NCBI RefSeq assembly: GCF_011067745.1
Contig: NZ_JAAMPJ010000008.1
Span: 395,714 to 459,713, forward strand
Direction of reading: 5' to 3'
Length of the DNA stretch: 64,000 bases
Origin: Lentzea alba
GTDB taxonomy: Bacteria; Actinomycetota; Actinomycetes; Mycobacteriales; Pseudonocardiaceae
The position numbers were made by a program, and so were the translations under genes. Shown one piece after another: positions 42,540 through 50,179 of the stretch; position 1 is the stretch's first letter, and each line of letters opens with the position of its first letter. The notes under the pieces are model-generated. The model made no database searches, was not told the origin of the DNA, and was given only the letters and a program-made list of their open reading frames with translations.

Positions 42540-43271
42540 TCAGTTGCAGGTGACGTCGCGGGCGCCGGACAGGTTGTCCGCGTTCAGGGTGGGCGGAGCG
42601 GCCGCGGCGACCTGGCCGCCCTGCTGCTCCGGCTGCTGCTCGGCCCACTCCTTGAGCTGGTCGAGCACCTTGCGGGCGTCGCTGTTCGGCTTGACCTCGT
42701 CGAACTTCTTGCCGACGGCGACGTCGACCGTCGCGTCCTGGCGGTCGTCGCGCACGAGTTCCAGGCACGGTTCCAGCAGCGACAGGGTCCTGGCCGCCTG
42801 CGAGCCGGGCGCGCCGAAGCGGATCTGGCCGCGGCAGTTCATGTCGCCGGCGGGGTAGATCGCGTCGTTGCCCGGCTCGGCCGCCTGCTTCAGGCCCAGA
42901 TCGGCGAGTTGTGTCGCCACGGTCTTGGCGTGGTTGCGCTGCGTCGAGGCGTTGACGACCTTGAAGTTGACGTCACCGAGCGGCACCGGGTTCGTGCGGT
43001 CCAGCGCGTCGTGTTCCAGCACGGTGCCCAGGGCGGGCGGGGGCGCGGTCGGCGTGCCGCCCGCGTTGGCCACCGGATCGGCTGCGGCGGTCTCCGACGT
43101 CTGGACGTGACCGGGCGCGTTGCACCTGATGGCGGCGTCCACGTCGCTGGCATTGCCCAGCACCTTCACCCACACGAACACGGAACTGACCAACAGCACC
43201 GCGAACAGGACGAGCGCGGGCACGGGCCGACGCCGCTTGTAGGGCGTCAAGCTTCCCGAACCGGGTCCCAC
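42540..43271 (-). CDS. cei: Envelope integrity protein Cei
   Basis: 243 residues from GTG 43269-43271. One N-terminal membrane helix (PVPALVLFAVLLVSSVFVWV, about residues 16-35) with a basic cytoplasmic start; the rest is extracytoplasmic. The domain PVPLGDVNFKVVNASTQRNHAKTVATQLADLGL is the LytR C-terminal-like fold found in Cei (Rv2700 of M. tuberculosis), which is needed for envelope integrity. Cysteines in IRCNAPG, MNCRGQI, EPCLEL and the final VTCN could form two disulfides. Location between suhB and DUF4193 agrees with mycobacteria. Confidence 0.9.
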   Translation of the reverse strand: MGPGSGSLTPYKRRRPVPALVLFAVLLVSSVFVWVKVLGNASDVDAAIRCNAPGHVQTSETAAADPVANAGGTPTAPPPALGTVLEHDALDRTNPVPLGDVNFKVVNASTQRNHAKTVATQLADLGLKQAAEPGNDAIYPAGDMNCRGQIRFGAPGSQAARTLSLLEPCLELVRDDRQDATVDVAVGKKFDEVKPNSDARKVLDQLKEWAEQQPEQQGGQVAAAAPPTLNADNLSGARDVTCN

Positions 43272-43693
43272 GTCCGAAGCCCTCCCCGTGTTCCGTCCCC
43301 TGTGATCAGCCTAGGCCTTGCCCGGCTGTCGCGCGCCCCGACGGGCGTGACCCAACGCACCCTCCTGATTGCTCACAGTCAGGACGGTACCGGCCCGGCG
43401 CCAGGTTGCACGCCGGGGTTCACGTGCTCCCGCACAGGGTATCGGTCCAGCGTAGAAAGGTTGTGTCACCCGTCCGGTCGGTAAGGGGTAACCCGATGTC
43501 GAGTCACTCGGGCAATGAGCTACCCTCTGCGCGCTCCGCACACATGTGGATCAAGCCGACGGTCACGTCACGGGGGTTGGCTTGGCGCTCGGGTGTGAGA
43601 GACCTACGTCACCTTGACGTGGGGCACAAAAGAGGTCGCTGGAGCGTTAACCAGCGACACGAACAGTCTCCGTAGACCGCAGGGGTGAAGAAG
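43272..43693. promoter_or_regulatory. Intergenic region with two inverted repeats
   Basis: No gene in 420 bp. Two perfect inverted repeats stand before DUF4193: ACGTCA-CCT-TGACGT (43606-43620) and GTCGCTGG-AGCGTTAA-CCAGCGAC (43635-43658), the latter 36 bp before the start codon. They may be operator and leader hairpin of the DUF4193 gene. Confidence 0.5.
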
Positions 43694-43993
43694 ATGGCGA
43701 CCGACTACGACGCGCCGCGTCGCAGCGAGGCGGACGAACTCGCTGAGGACTCCCTCGAGGAGTTGAAGGCCCGGCGGAACGAGACGCAGTCCGGCGTCGT
43801 CGACGTCGACGAGGACGCGAGCGCGGAGAACTTCGAGCTCCCGGGCGCCGATCTGTCCGGCGAGGAGCTCACGTTCAAGGTCCTGCCCAAGCAGGCCGAC
43901 GAGTTCACGTGCTCGAAGTGCTTCCTGGTGCACCACCGCAGCAGGCTTGCCGAGGACAACGGCGGTGTGTACATCTGCCGCGACTGCGCCTGA
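43694..43993 (+). CDS. DUF4193 protein
   Basis: 99 residues from ATG 43694 (MATDYDAPRRSEADELAEDS), nine bases after AGGGG; GTG 43685 would add three residues. Very acidic, with the zinc-ribbon-like pair FTCSKCFLVHHRSRL and YICRDCA at the C-terminus. A conserved actinobacterial protein always near cei and dut; function unknown, although similar small acidic zinc proteins bind RNA polymerase or ribosomes (inference). Confidence 0.92.
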   Translation: MATDYDAPRRSEADELAEDSLEELKARRNETQSGVVDVDEDASAENFELPGADLSGEELTFKVLPKQADEFTCSKCFLVHHRSRLAEDNGGVYICRDCA

Positions 43994-44023
43994 TTTTCAG
44001 GGCCTGACCACCGTCCGCCGACA

Positions 44024-44067
44024 AACACTGGGCGCTCACCCGCACGGGTGGCGCCCAGTTGTGTTTT
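44024..44067. terminator. Bidirectional terminator between DUF4193 and DUF3093
   Basis: CTGGGCGCTCACCC and GGGTGGCGCCCAG form a stem with one bulge and loop GCAC, flanked by AACAC on the left and GTGTTTT on the right. It serves the two convergent genes. Confidence 0.8.
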
Positions 44068-44079
44068 CCGGCCGGTCGT

Positions 44080-44541
44080 TCAGGACTTGATCGCGGCGGC
44101 GAGCTCTTCCGGGCGCCGCGTGCTGATCAGCCAGTAGGGCGTCGGGTCCTCCGGGTCGGTCACGCGCACCCGCACGAGCGGCTTGACCCAGCCGCGGTGC
44201 ACGACGAACGCCGCCGGGTCGAGGTGCGGGCCCATGGCCTTGCGCCGGTCCTGCGGGGCGATGATCTCGACGTCGCCCAGCAGGGCGAGGGGGATGTGGG
44301 CCTCGCCTGCCCGCAGCTCACCGTCGGCCACCTCGACCTTCGTGGACCCCATGCGCACGATCAGCACGATCGTCAGCGGCAGCAGGATCACGTACGGCAG
44401 CCAGGACCGCACGCCGGGGAAGCCCATGTGCACCTCGGCGGCGAGCAGCCCGGCCGCCAGCAGCGGCAGCGGCCAGATCCACCACGTCACGTACAGGCGT
44501 TCGCGGAAGGTCGTAGGGGCGGTCACGGCAGTCTCACTCAC
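44080..44541 (-). CDS. DUF3093 membrane protein
   Basis: 153 residues from GTG 44539-44541 (VSETAVTAPTTFRERLYV); readings from further upstream run through dut on the other strand. Two membrane segments, VTWWIWPLPLLAAGLLAAEV and LPYVILLPLTIVLIV, then a cytoplasmic domain with KVEVADGELRAGEAHIPLALLGDVEII and YWLISTRRPEELAAAI, resembling a PH-like fold. Divergent from dut across 24 bp, as in mycobacteria. Function unknown. Confidence 0.9.
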   Translation of the reverse strand: MSETAVTAPTTFRERLYVTWWIWPLPLLAAGLLAAEVHMGFPGVRSWLPYVILLPLTIVLIVRMGSTKVEVADGELRAGEAHIPLALLGDVEIIAPQDRRKAMGPHLDPAAFVVHRGWVKPLVRVRVTDPEDPTPYWLISTRRPEELAAAIKS

Positions 44542-44565
44542 GTCGTCAGGGTAATCTCGGCCGCC

Positions 44566-45039
44566 GTGTCCAGCGTCGAGGTGTTGCTGACCCGGCTCGA
44601 TCCGGGGGTTCCCGTGCCCGCCTACGCCCGTCCCGGCGACGCGGGCGCCGATCTGGTCACCACGTCGGACGTGGTCATTCCACCAGGCGAGCGCGCCGTG
44701 GTCGGCACCGGTGTCGCCATCGCGCTCCCGGTGGGGTTCGCCGGGTTCGTGCACCCCCGTTCCGGACTGGCCGCGCGGGTCGGGCTGAGCGTGGTCAACA
44801 CGCCCGGCACGATCGACTCCGGCTACCGCGGTGAGATCCGCGTTTGCCTCGTGAACCATGATCTCCGTGAGCCGATCGTGCTGTCGCGGGGTGACCGGAT
44901 CGCGCAGCTCGTCGTGCAACGCGTCGAGCACGCGGTGTTCCGCGAGGTCACTGAGCTGCCGGAGACGGAGCGCGGTGCGGGAGGCTATGGCTCGACCGGC
45001 GGGCACGTGGTGCTCGCCCGGATGAAGGCGGAGGGGTAG
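44566..45039 (+). CDS. dut: dUTP diphosphatase
   Basis: Hydrolyses dUTP to dUMP, keeping uracil out of DNA. 157 residues from GTG 44566. All five trimeric dUTPase motifs are visible: PGDAGADL (about 24-31), HPRSGLAAR, NTPGTIDSGYRGEI with the catalytic Asp, RGDRIAQLVV and the C-terminal ERGAGGYGSTGGH loop. The length is normal. Confidence 0.97.
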   Translation: MSSVEVLLTRLDPGVPVPAYARPGDAGADLVTTSDVVIPPGERAVVGTGVAIALPVGFAGFVHPRSGLAARVGLSVVNTPGTIDSGYRGEIRVCLVNHDLREPIVLSRGDRIAQLVVQRVEHAVFREVTELPETERGAGGYGSTGGHVVLARMKAEG

Positions 45040-45043
45040 GGGC

Positions 45044-45658
45044 ATGTTCGGAAGGCGCCGCAAGCGCGGTCGTCACGCCACCGGAGCGGTCGACACCGGC
45101 CCGGAGCTCGACGAGGAGTTCGAGGACGTCGACGGTCCGTGGGACTCGACGGTGGCGCCCCAGGACGACGTGGACCGGCTCGACCTGGGCTCGGTGCTGC
45201 TGCCGATGCCGGCCGAGGCCCAGTTGCAGGTCGAGATGGACCAGCAGAGCGGTTCCGTGCGCGCGGTGCACGTCCTCACGTCCGTCGGTCAGCTGACGGT
45301 CAGCGCGTTCGCCGCGCCGAAGTCGGGTGGCCTCTGGCGGGAGGTCGGCGCCGAGCTGATCCAGGGCCTCAAGGAGGACGGCGCCCGCATCAACCGCGAG
45401 AACGGCGAGTGGGGCGAGGAGATCACCGCGCGCAACCAGGGCGTGCAGATCCTCTTCGTCGGCGTCGACGGGCCGCGCTGGATGCTGCGCGGTGTCGCCG
45501 CCGGTCCCGAGGAGCACTTCGAGCAGAACTCCGCAGCGCTGCGGGAGATGCTGCGCGGCACCGTGGTCGTGCGCGGTGAGCAGCCGATGCCGCCCCGCAC
45601 CCCGCTGCCGGTCGAACTGCCGGAAGCGATCGCCCGGCACATCCAGCAGCAGGGCTAA
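45044..45658 (+). CDS. DUF3710 protein
   Basis: 204 residues, four bases after the dut stop. N-terminus basic (MFGRRRKRGRHATG) then acidic (DEEFEDVDGPWDS); the core contains LDLGSVLLPMPAEAQLQVEMD and GGLWREVGAELIQGLKEDGA, the DUF3710 hallmark, and WMLRGVAAG. No signal peptide. Conserved next to dut in actinobacteria (Rv2696c in M. tuberculosis, from memory). Its TAA overlaps the TAG of the convergent hydrolase. Confidence 0.92.
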   Translation: MFGRRRKRGRHATGAVDTGPELDEEFEDVDGPWDSTVAPQDDVDRLDLGSVLLPMPAEAQLQVEMDQQSGSVRAVHVLTSVGQLTVSAFAAPKSGGLWREVGAELIQGLKEDGARINRENGEWGEEITARNQGVQILFVGVDGPRWMLRGVAAGPEEHFEQNSAALREMLRGTVVVRGEQPMPPRTPLPVELPEAIARHIQQQG

Positions 45659-46311
45659 CACGCTTCTCGCCACGCCTGCACCGCACGCCCCAGCGCGTGC
45701 GGGTAGGCGTTGAGCGTCGTTGTCGTCAGCACGGCGCGTGGAATCGCGTCCGCCCACTGCTCGGCGACCTCGATCGGGTGCACCGGGTCGTCGGTGCACC
45801 CGACGATCCCCGTGGGCACGTTCAGGCTCTTCAGCTCATCGAGCGTGGGGGCCGGTGACCCGGCGGCTTCTTCGAGGTGCGGCACGAGCTGGTCGCCATA
45901 AGCACGCCAGGCTCGGGTCAGCTCGTCACGCAGCCAGCCCGTGGTGCCTTCGAGAGCCGTGTCGAGGCCGTGGTGCGTGACGATCTCCGCGCTGGCCCTC
46001 GCGGCCTGGGCCGCGGGTGCGTCACCGGGATCGCCGGTCCACGCCGGGAGCGCCAGGATCAGCCCGGCGCACCTGCCCGGATTGCGGGCCGCCCACCTCG
46101 CGGCGACGTGCGCGCCGAGTGAGACGCCGCCCACCACGATCGGGTGGCCTGCCGAGGCATTTTCGAGGGCCGTCAACCGTTCACTGAGTGTGCGCACGCG
46201 CGGAGCGGTCAGAACGGCGCCGACCTGCGACAACGGCTCGGCGAACACGGAACGGACAAATACCTCGTCAGAGGCGGTTCCGGGCAGGAGGAGGACAGTC
46301 TCGGCAGGCAC
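45655..46311 (-). CDS. Alpha/beta hydrolase
   Basis: 218 residues from the start at 46311 (MPAETVLLLPGTASDEVFVR). Catalytic triad candidates: Ser in GGVSLGAHVAAR (about residues 61-72), Asp in GCTDDPVHP and His in NAYPHALG. The LLPGTASDE segment carries the oxyanion-hole position. Substrate unknown. Tail-to-tail with DUF3710: the two stop codons share bases 45655-45658. Confidence 0.88.
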   Translation of the reverse strand: MPAETVLLLPGTASDEVFVRSVFAEPLSQVGAVLTAPRVRTLSERLTALENASAGHPIVVGGVSLGAHVAARWAARNPGRCAGLILALPAWTGDPGDAPAAQAARASAEIVTHHGLDTALEGTTGWLRDELTRAWRAYGDQLVPHLEEAAGSPAPTLDELKSLNVPTGIVGCTDDPVHPIEVAEQWADAIPRAVLTTTTLNAYPHALGRAVQAWREAC

Positions 46312-46395
46312 AACCGAGATTGTCGGCCCTCGTGCGTACCCTCACTCACAGACGGTCCACACCACGGGGCCACTTGAGCAATGCAGGAGTCGGGG

Positions 46396-46761
46396 ATGAG
46401 CGGCTATTGGCGCCGCTTGGTGCGTCGCTTGACCAGTGACGTCGCCGAGCTCGACGCGGACGACCTCTCGCGAAAAGCGGAGGCCGTCGGCGCGGTGAAG
46501 GCCTGCGACTGCAAGTCCGGTGAGGAGGTCACCGTCCTCGGCAGGCTCCGCAGCGTGGAGCTCTGCCCCCGGGACGCGGCCGCCACCCTGGAAGCCGAGC
46601 TCTACGACGGCACCGAGGGCGTGACCCTCGTCTGGCTCGGCCGCCGTCGCATCGCGGGCATCGAGCCTGGTCGGACGATCAAGGCTCGTGGCCGCATCGC
46701 CGTGCGCGACGGGCGCAAGGTGCTCTACAACCCCTATTACGAGTTGCAGAACGCTTCATGA
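46396..46761 (+). CDS. OB-fold nucleic-acid-binding protein
   Basis: 121 residues from ATG 46396, six bases after AGGAG; the ATG at 46381 overlaps that site. The OB-fold strands are EEVTVLGRLRSVELCP, ATLEAELYDGTEGVTLVWLG, RTIKARGRIAVRDGRKVLYNPYYEL, a pattern similar to the RecG/RPA-type OB domain. Overlaps DUF3159 by ATGA. Conserved partner of DUF3159 in actinobacteria; function unknown. Confidence 0.88.
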   Translation: MSGYWRRLVRRLTSDVAELDADDLSRKAEAVGAVKACDCKSGEEVTVLGRLRSVELCPRDAAATLEAELYDGTEGVTLVWLGRRRIAGIEPGRTIKARGRIAVRDGRKVLYNPYYELQNAS

Positions 46762-47510
46762 CCTCAGCTGAGACCGAAGAAAAGCAGCCCACCGTCCTCG
46801 AGCAGATGGGCGGCGTGAGCGGAATGCTCTACTCGTCGCTGCCCGTCGTCATCTTCGTCATCGTCAACTTCGCCACCAAGAACCTGATGGCCGCGATCAT
46901 CAGCGCGCTCGTCGCCGCTGTCGTGATCGGCGTGGCCCTGGCGATCCGCAAGGGCACCATCCAGCCCGCCATCTCCGCCGTGTTCGGCGTGGGCATCGCG
47001 GCGTTCATCGCCTACAAGACGGGTGAGGCCAAGGGCTTCTTCCTCTTCGGCATCTGGCAGAGCGTCGTCTACGGCGGCGCCTTCCTGCTCTCGATCATCC
47101 TGCGCTGGCCCCTGGCCGGCGTGATCTGGACGTTCCTCAACGGCCGCGACCGCTCCTGGCGCTCCGACAAGGCCACAGTCCGCGACTACGACATCGCGAC
47201 CTTCGTCTGGGCCCTCGTCTTCTTCGCCCGCTTCGTGGTGCAGCGCTGGCTCTACGAGGAGGACCAGGTCGGCTGGCTGGCCGTGGCCCGCCTCGGTATG
47301 GGCTACCCGCTGATGGCCATCGCGCTGGTCGCCACGGTCTGGGCGGTCCGCCGGGCCGACAAGCGTCTGAAGGCGGCCGAGGAGGCCCGCGAGGCCGAGA
47401 CTGCCGCGGAGGAGGTCCTGGCCCGTACGGCCGACGACCTGCTCACCCCGGACATGGACGAGCTCCAGCGCGTGGTGGAGAAGGAGTCTCGCGACAAGTC
47501 CCGCGACTGA
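46758..47510 (+). CDS. DUF3159 membrane protein
   Basis: 250 residues with five to six membrane segments: LPVVIFVIVNFATKNLM, AAIISALVAAVVIGVALAI, AISAVFGVGIAAFIAYKTG, SVVYGGAFLLSIILRWPLAG, IATFVWALVFFARFVVQ and GYPLMAIALVATVWAV. The C-terminal 50 residues are a charged helix likely to form a coiled coil (RLKAAEEAREAETAAEEVLA). WTFLNGRDRSWRSDK is the family-conserved loop. Ends before a strong terminator. Function unknown. Confidence 0.92.
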   Translation: MTSAETEEKQPTVLEQMGGVSGMLYSSLPVVIFVIVNFATKNLMAAIISALVAAVVIGVALAIRKGTIQPAISAVFGVGIAAFIAYKTGEAKGFFLFGIWQSVVYGGAFLLSIILRWPLAGVIWTFLNGRDRSWRSDKATVRDYDIATFVWALVFFARFVVQRWLYEEDQVGWLAVARLGMGYPLMAIALVATVWAVRRADKRLKAAEEAREAETAAEEVLARTADDLLTPDMDELQRVVEKESRDKSRD

Positions 47511-47530
47511 CCGCTTTTCGTGTTTCTCCG

Positions 47531-47569
47531 CGGCCGGCGCCTCTTTCGAGAGGCACCGGCCGTGTTTTT
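47531..47569. terminator. Terminator with T-run after DUF3159
   Basis: CGGCCGGCGCCTCT (47531-47544) and AGAGGCACCGGCCG (47549-47562) pair with one mismatch around loop TTCG, then GTTTTT. It also faces the 3' end of the convergent LAL gene. Confidence 0.88.
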
Positions 47570-47577
47570 CGCCGTGG

Positions 47578-50169
47578 TCAGGACGGGCCGAGCGCGGTGC
47601 GGAGCTCGTCGCGTCCCGTCACGCCGAGCACGCCGTAGATCGCGTGCAGGTGGTTGTCGACCGTGCGCTTCGAGGTGTGGAGCTTCTCGGCGATCTGCTG
47701 GTTCGTGAGGCCGGACGTCGCGAGCCGGGCGACCTCCACCTGGCGGCGGGTCAGGTGGGTCAGGCCGTCGACGCGCAGGGCCGGGGTGCGGGCGCCGTCG
47801 AAGTCGCGCATCAGCAACGCCTGGCGGGCCGACGCCTGGGAGGCGGCGCGGGGGTTGTCCTGGGCTCGGTGCAGACGGGCGGCGGAGGCCAGGGCTTCGG
47901 CGGCGTAGAGGGTGGCGCCGAGGCGCAGGAAGTCCGTCGCCGTGGCCTCCAGGACGGTCGGTGCGGTGTGCGCGAGTGCGGTCGCGTGTGCCGCGTAGGC
48001 CGAGGTCATCGGGTCGTCCATGGTGGAGGTGAGGGCCGCCAGGCGCAGGGACGTGTCGACGCCGAAGCGGGCCGCGTCGTGCAGGGCCATGGCCTCGCCG
48101 CTGTGCAGGCCGAGTTCGGCGCATTCGTCGGCGGCCGCCATCGCTGCGTCGGCGGCGGCGTGGACGTCGCCCACGCCGGCGAGCACCCAGGCGCGGGCCA
48201 CCGACACCGTCGTGCCGGTCAGTCGCCACGCTGGGCGGCGGGACTTCTTGGCGCGGGCCAGGGCTTCCGTCGCCAGCGCACCGTCACCGCAGAGCGCCGC
48301 GGCGCTCGCCAGGCCGACGAGCCCGATCGTGTCGAACATCAGCGGACTCACCGATGAGTTCGGCCTGCCTTCGCGGGCCAGGCGCAGGGCTTGCGCACCG
48401 TGGCCACGCATGCGCGCGCAGAACGACAACACGCTGTAGACCGATGTCGTGCCGGTGAAGGCCAAATCGTCGAACAACGAGTCGTGCAGCTTCAGCGCGA
48501 GGCTCTCCGCCGCGGCGAGACGGCCGCTGTACGCCAGCGCGAAACACCGCATGCGCATGGTGCCGTAGTCATCGGGCGACTCATCGCCCGCCGCGAGCGC
48601 CTCACAGGCGGCGACCTCGACCTCGACTTCGCGGTAGCGGCCCGCCTGCAGGAGACACAACGCCCTGGTGCGTCGCATGTGGATGGACAGCTGCGGCGCC
48701 ACCGGCTGGTAGGTGCTCTCCAGCACCTCGGCGACGTGCCGGTGCTGCGCGTCCTCCAGCGTGCGGACGACCTTCAGCCAATCCCGCAGTTCCTCCGGCA
48801 GATCGGGCACGTCGACGGCATCGAGCATCGCGGCCGCGGCGTCCGCGTCGCCCAGTCCGAAGTGGAGGTTCATGGACCTGGTGGCGCCCAGGCGGCTCAG
48901 GTCCGCCGTCGACAACGGTCCGGTCATCACGTCCGCGAGCGTCGCCTCGGCCTGGTCCGGCGCACGGCCGTACATCAGCACCTGACCGAACACGTGCCCG
49001 ACCTGGACCAGACCGCCCGCGTCGACGGCGGCGCGGCAGAGGCGTTCCGCGAGCGTCACGTCCCGCGCGGCCCACGCCTGTTCGGCGGCCGCGGCCAGGA
49101 GGTCCAGCGAGATCGGCGAACCGCCGTCGAGGCGCCACGTCGCGATGCGCATCAAGTCTTCACGGCGGCGTGCGCCTGTCGCCTCGAGACCGGCGGCCAA
49201 CGCGCGTTGGTGCGACTGCGCGCGCAACGCAGGACACGTCGCGCGAAGCAGGCTGCCGTACAACGGATGCCCGAGCCGCACGACCGTGCGGCGCCCCGAC
49301 GATTCCACCCGGATCAGCGAGCGGGTCTCCAGGTCGTCGAGCGCCTCCTCCTGCACCAGCGACGCCAGCAGGTCCAGTTCCACCGGCTCGGAATAGGCGA
49401 GCAACTCCAACGCGTGCCGGTGCGACGGCTCCAGTCGGCCGAGGTTCTCCTGCACGAGCTCCCCGAGCCGTCCGCCGAGCTCGATCGCGCCGTGCCACGA
49501 CCAGATCCCCTCGGCCACGCGCAACGCCCCCACCGCGCGCCCGGATACCACGAGTTCCCTGAGGTACAACGGATTCCCGGCGCTGCCCGACCACAGCAAC
49601 GCCGCCGAGCGCGTGTCGACCGGCCCGTCCAGCGCCCGTTCCAGCAGGAGATCGGACTCGGCCCGGGACAGGTCGCCCAGCGGATAGCGCCGCAGCAGCC
49701 CCTCCTGCCACAGCTCAGCGCGCTCACCGGGCCGTGAGGTCACCAGCACCCGTGCGAACCCGTGCCGGATCACGTGGTGCAACAACGCGATGGACGCGTC
49801 GTCGAGCAGATGCGCGTCGTCCACCACGATCGCCAACGGCTGCGGCTCGGCCACCAGGTGCTCGACGGCGCGGCCCAGCGGGTTCGCGGTGCGCATGTCG
49901 GCGGGCAGCATCGCGGCCAGCGCCCCGAACGGGATCGACGACGTCGCCACGGTCGCGTAGCAGCGCCGCACGGTGCAGCCGGACTGCTCCAGCCTGGCCA
50001 CGGCCTCGTCCGCGAGCCGCGTCTTGCCGACACCGGCGGGACCCACGAGCGCGGCACCCTTCGCGTCGGCCGACGTGAGCGCGGACATCACGTCCTCGAG
50101 CTCACGCACCCTGCCCACGAACGGCCACACAACTCGCAGTGTGCCGAAGTCCCGGCCCACGGCGCACAT
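47578..50169 (-). CDS. LAL-type LuxR regulator, paralogue 1
   Basis: Large ATP-binding LuxR regulator, 863 residues from ATG 50167-50169, ten bases after the upstream paralogue's stop; a GTG at 50226 overlapping that gene is possible. Walker A LVGPAGVGKTRLADEA (about residues 41-56) and Walker B region LAIVVDDAHLLDDASIALLHH (about 115-135) at the N-terminus; a long helical TPR-like middle; a C-terminal LuxR helix-turn-helix LTRRQVEVARLATSGLTNQQ then IAEKLHTSKRTVDNHLHAIY. Tandem copy of the next gene. Such regulators often control secondary metabolism or sugar use. The pair sits between DUF3159 and trkA where mycobacteria have no such gene. Confidence 0.93.
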   Translation of the reverse strand: MCAVGRDFGTLRVVWPFVGRVRELEDVMSALTSADAKGAALVGPAGVGKTRLADEAVARLEQSGCTVRRCYATVATSSIPFGALAAMLPADMRTANPLGRAVEHLVAEPQPLAIVVDDAHLLDDASIALLHHVIRHGFARVLVTSRPGERAELWQEGLLRRYPLGDLSRAESDLLLERALDGPVDTRSAALLWSGSAGNPLYLRELVVSGRAVGALRVAEGIWSWHGAIELGGRLGELVQENLGRLEPSHRHALELLAYSEPVELDLLASLVQEEALDDLETRSLIRVESSGRRTVVRLGHPLYGSLLRATCPALRAQSHQRALAAGLEATGARRREDLMRIATWRLDGGSPISLDLLAAAAEQAWAARDVTLAERLCRAAVDAGGLVQVGHVFGQVLMYGRAPDQAEATLADVMTGPLSTADLSRLGATRSMNLHFGLGDADAAAAMLDAVDVPDLPEELRDWLKVVRTLEDAQHRHVAEVLESTYQPVAPQLSIHMRRTRALCLLQAGRYREVEVEVAACEALAAGDESPDDYGTMRMRCFALAYSGRLAAAESLALKLHDSLFDDLAFTGTTSVYSVLSFCARMRGHGAQALRLAREGRPNSSVSPLMFDTIGLVGLASAAALCGDGALATEALARAKKSRRPAWRLTGTTVSVARAWVLAGVGDVHAAADAAMAAADECAELGLHSGEAMALHDAARFGVDTSLRLAALTSTMDDPMTSAYAAHATALAHTAPTVLEATATDFLRLGATLYAAEALASAARLHRAQDNPRAASQASARQALLMRDFDGARTPALRVDGLTHLTRRQVEVARLATSGLTNQQIAEKLHTSKRTVDNHLHAIYGVLGVTGRDELRTALGPS

Positions 50170-50179
50170 CGTTTTGCCC

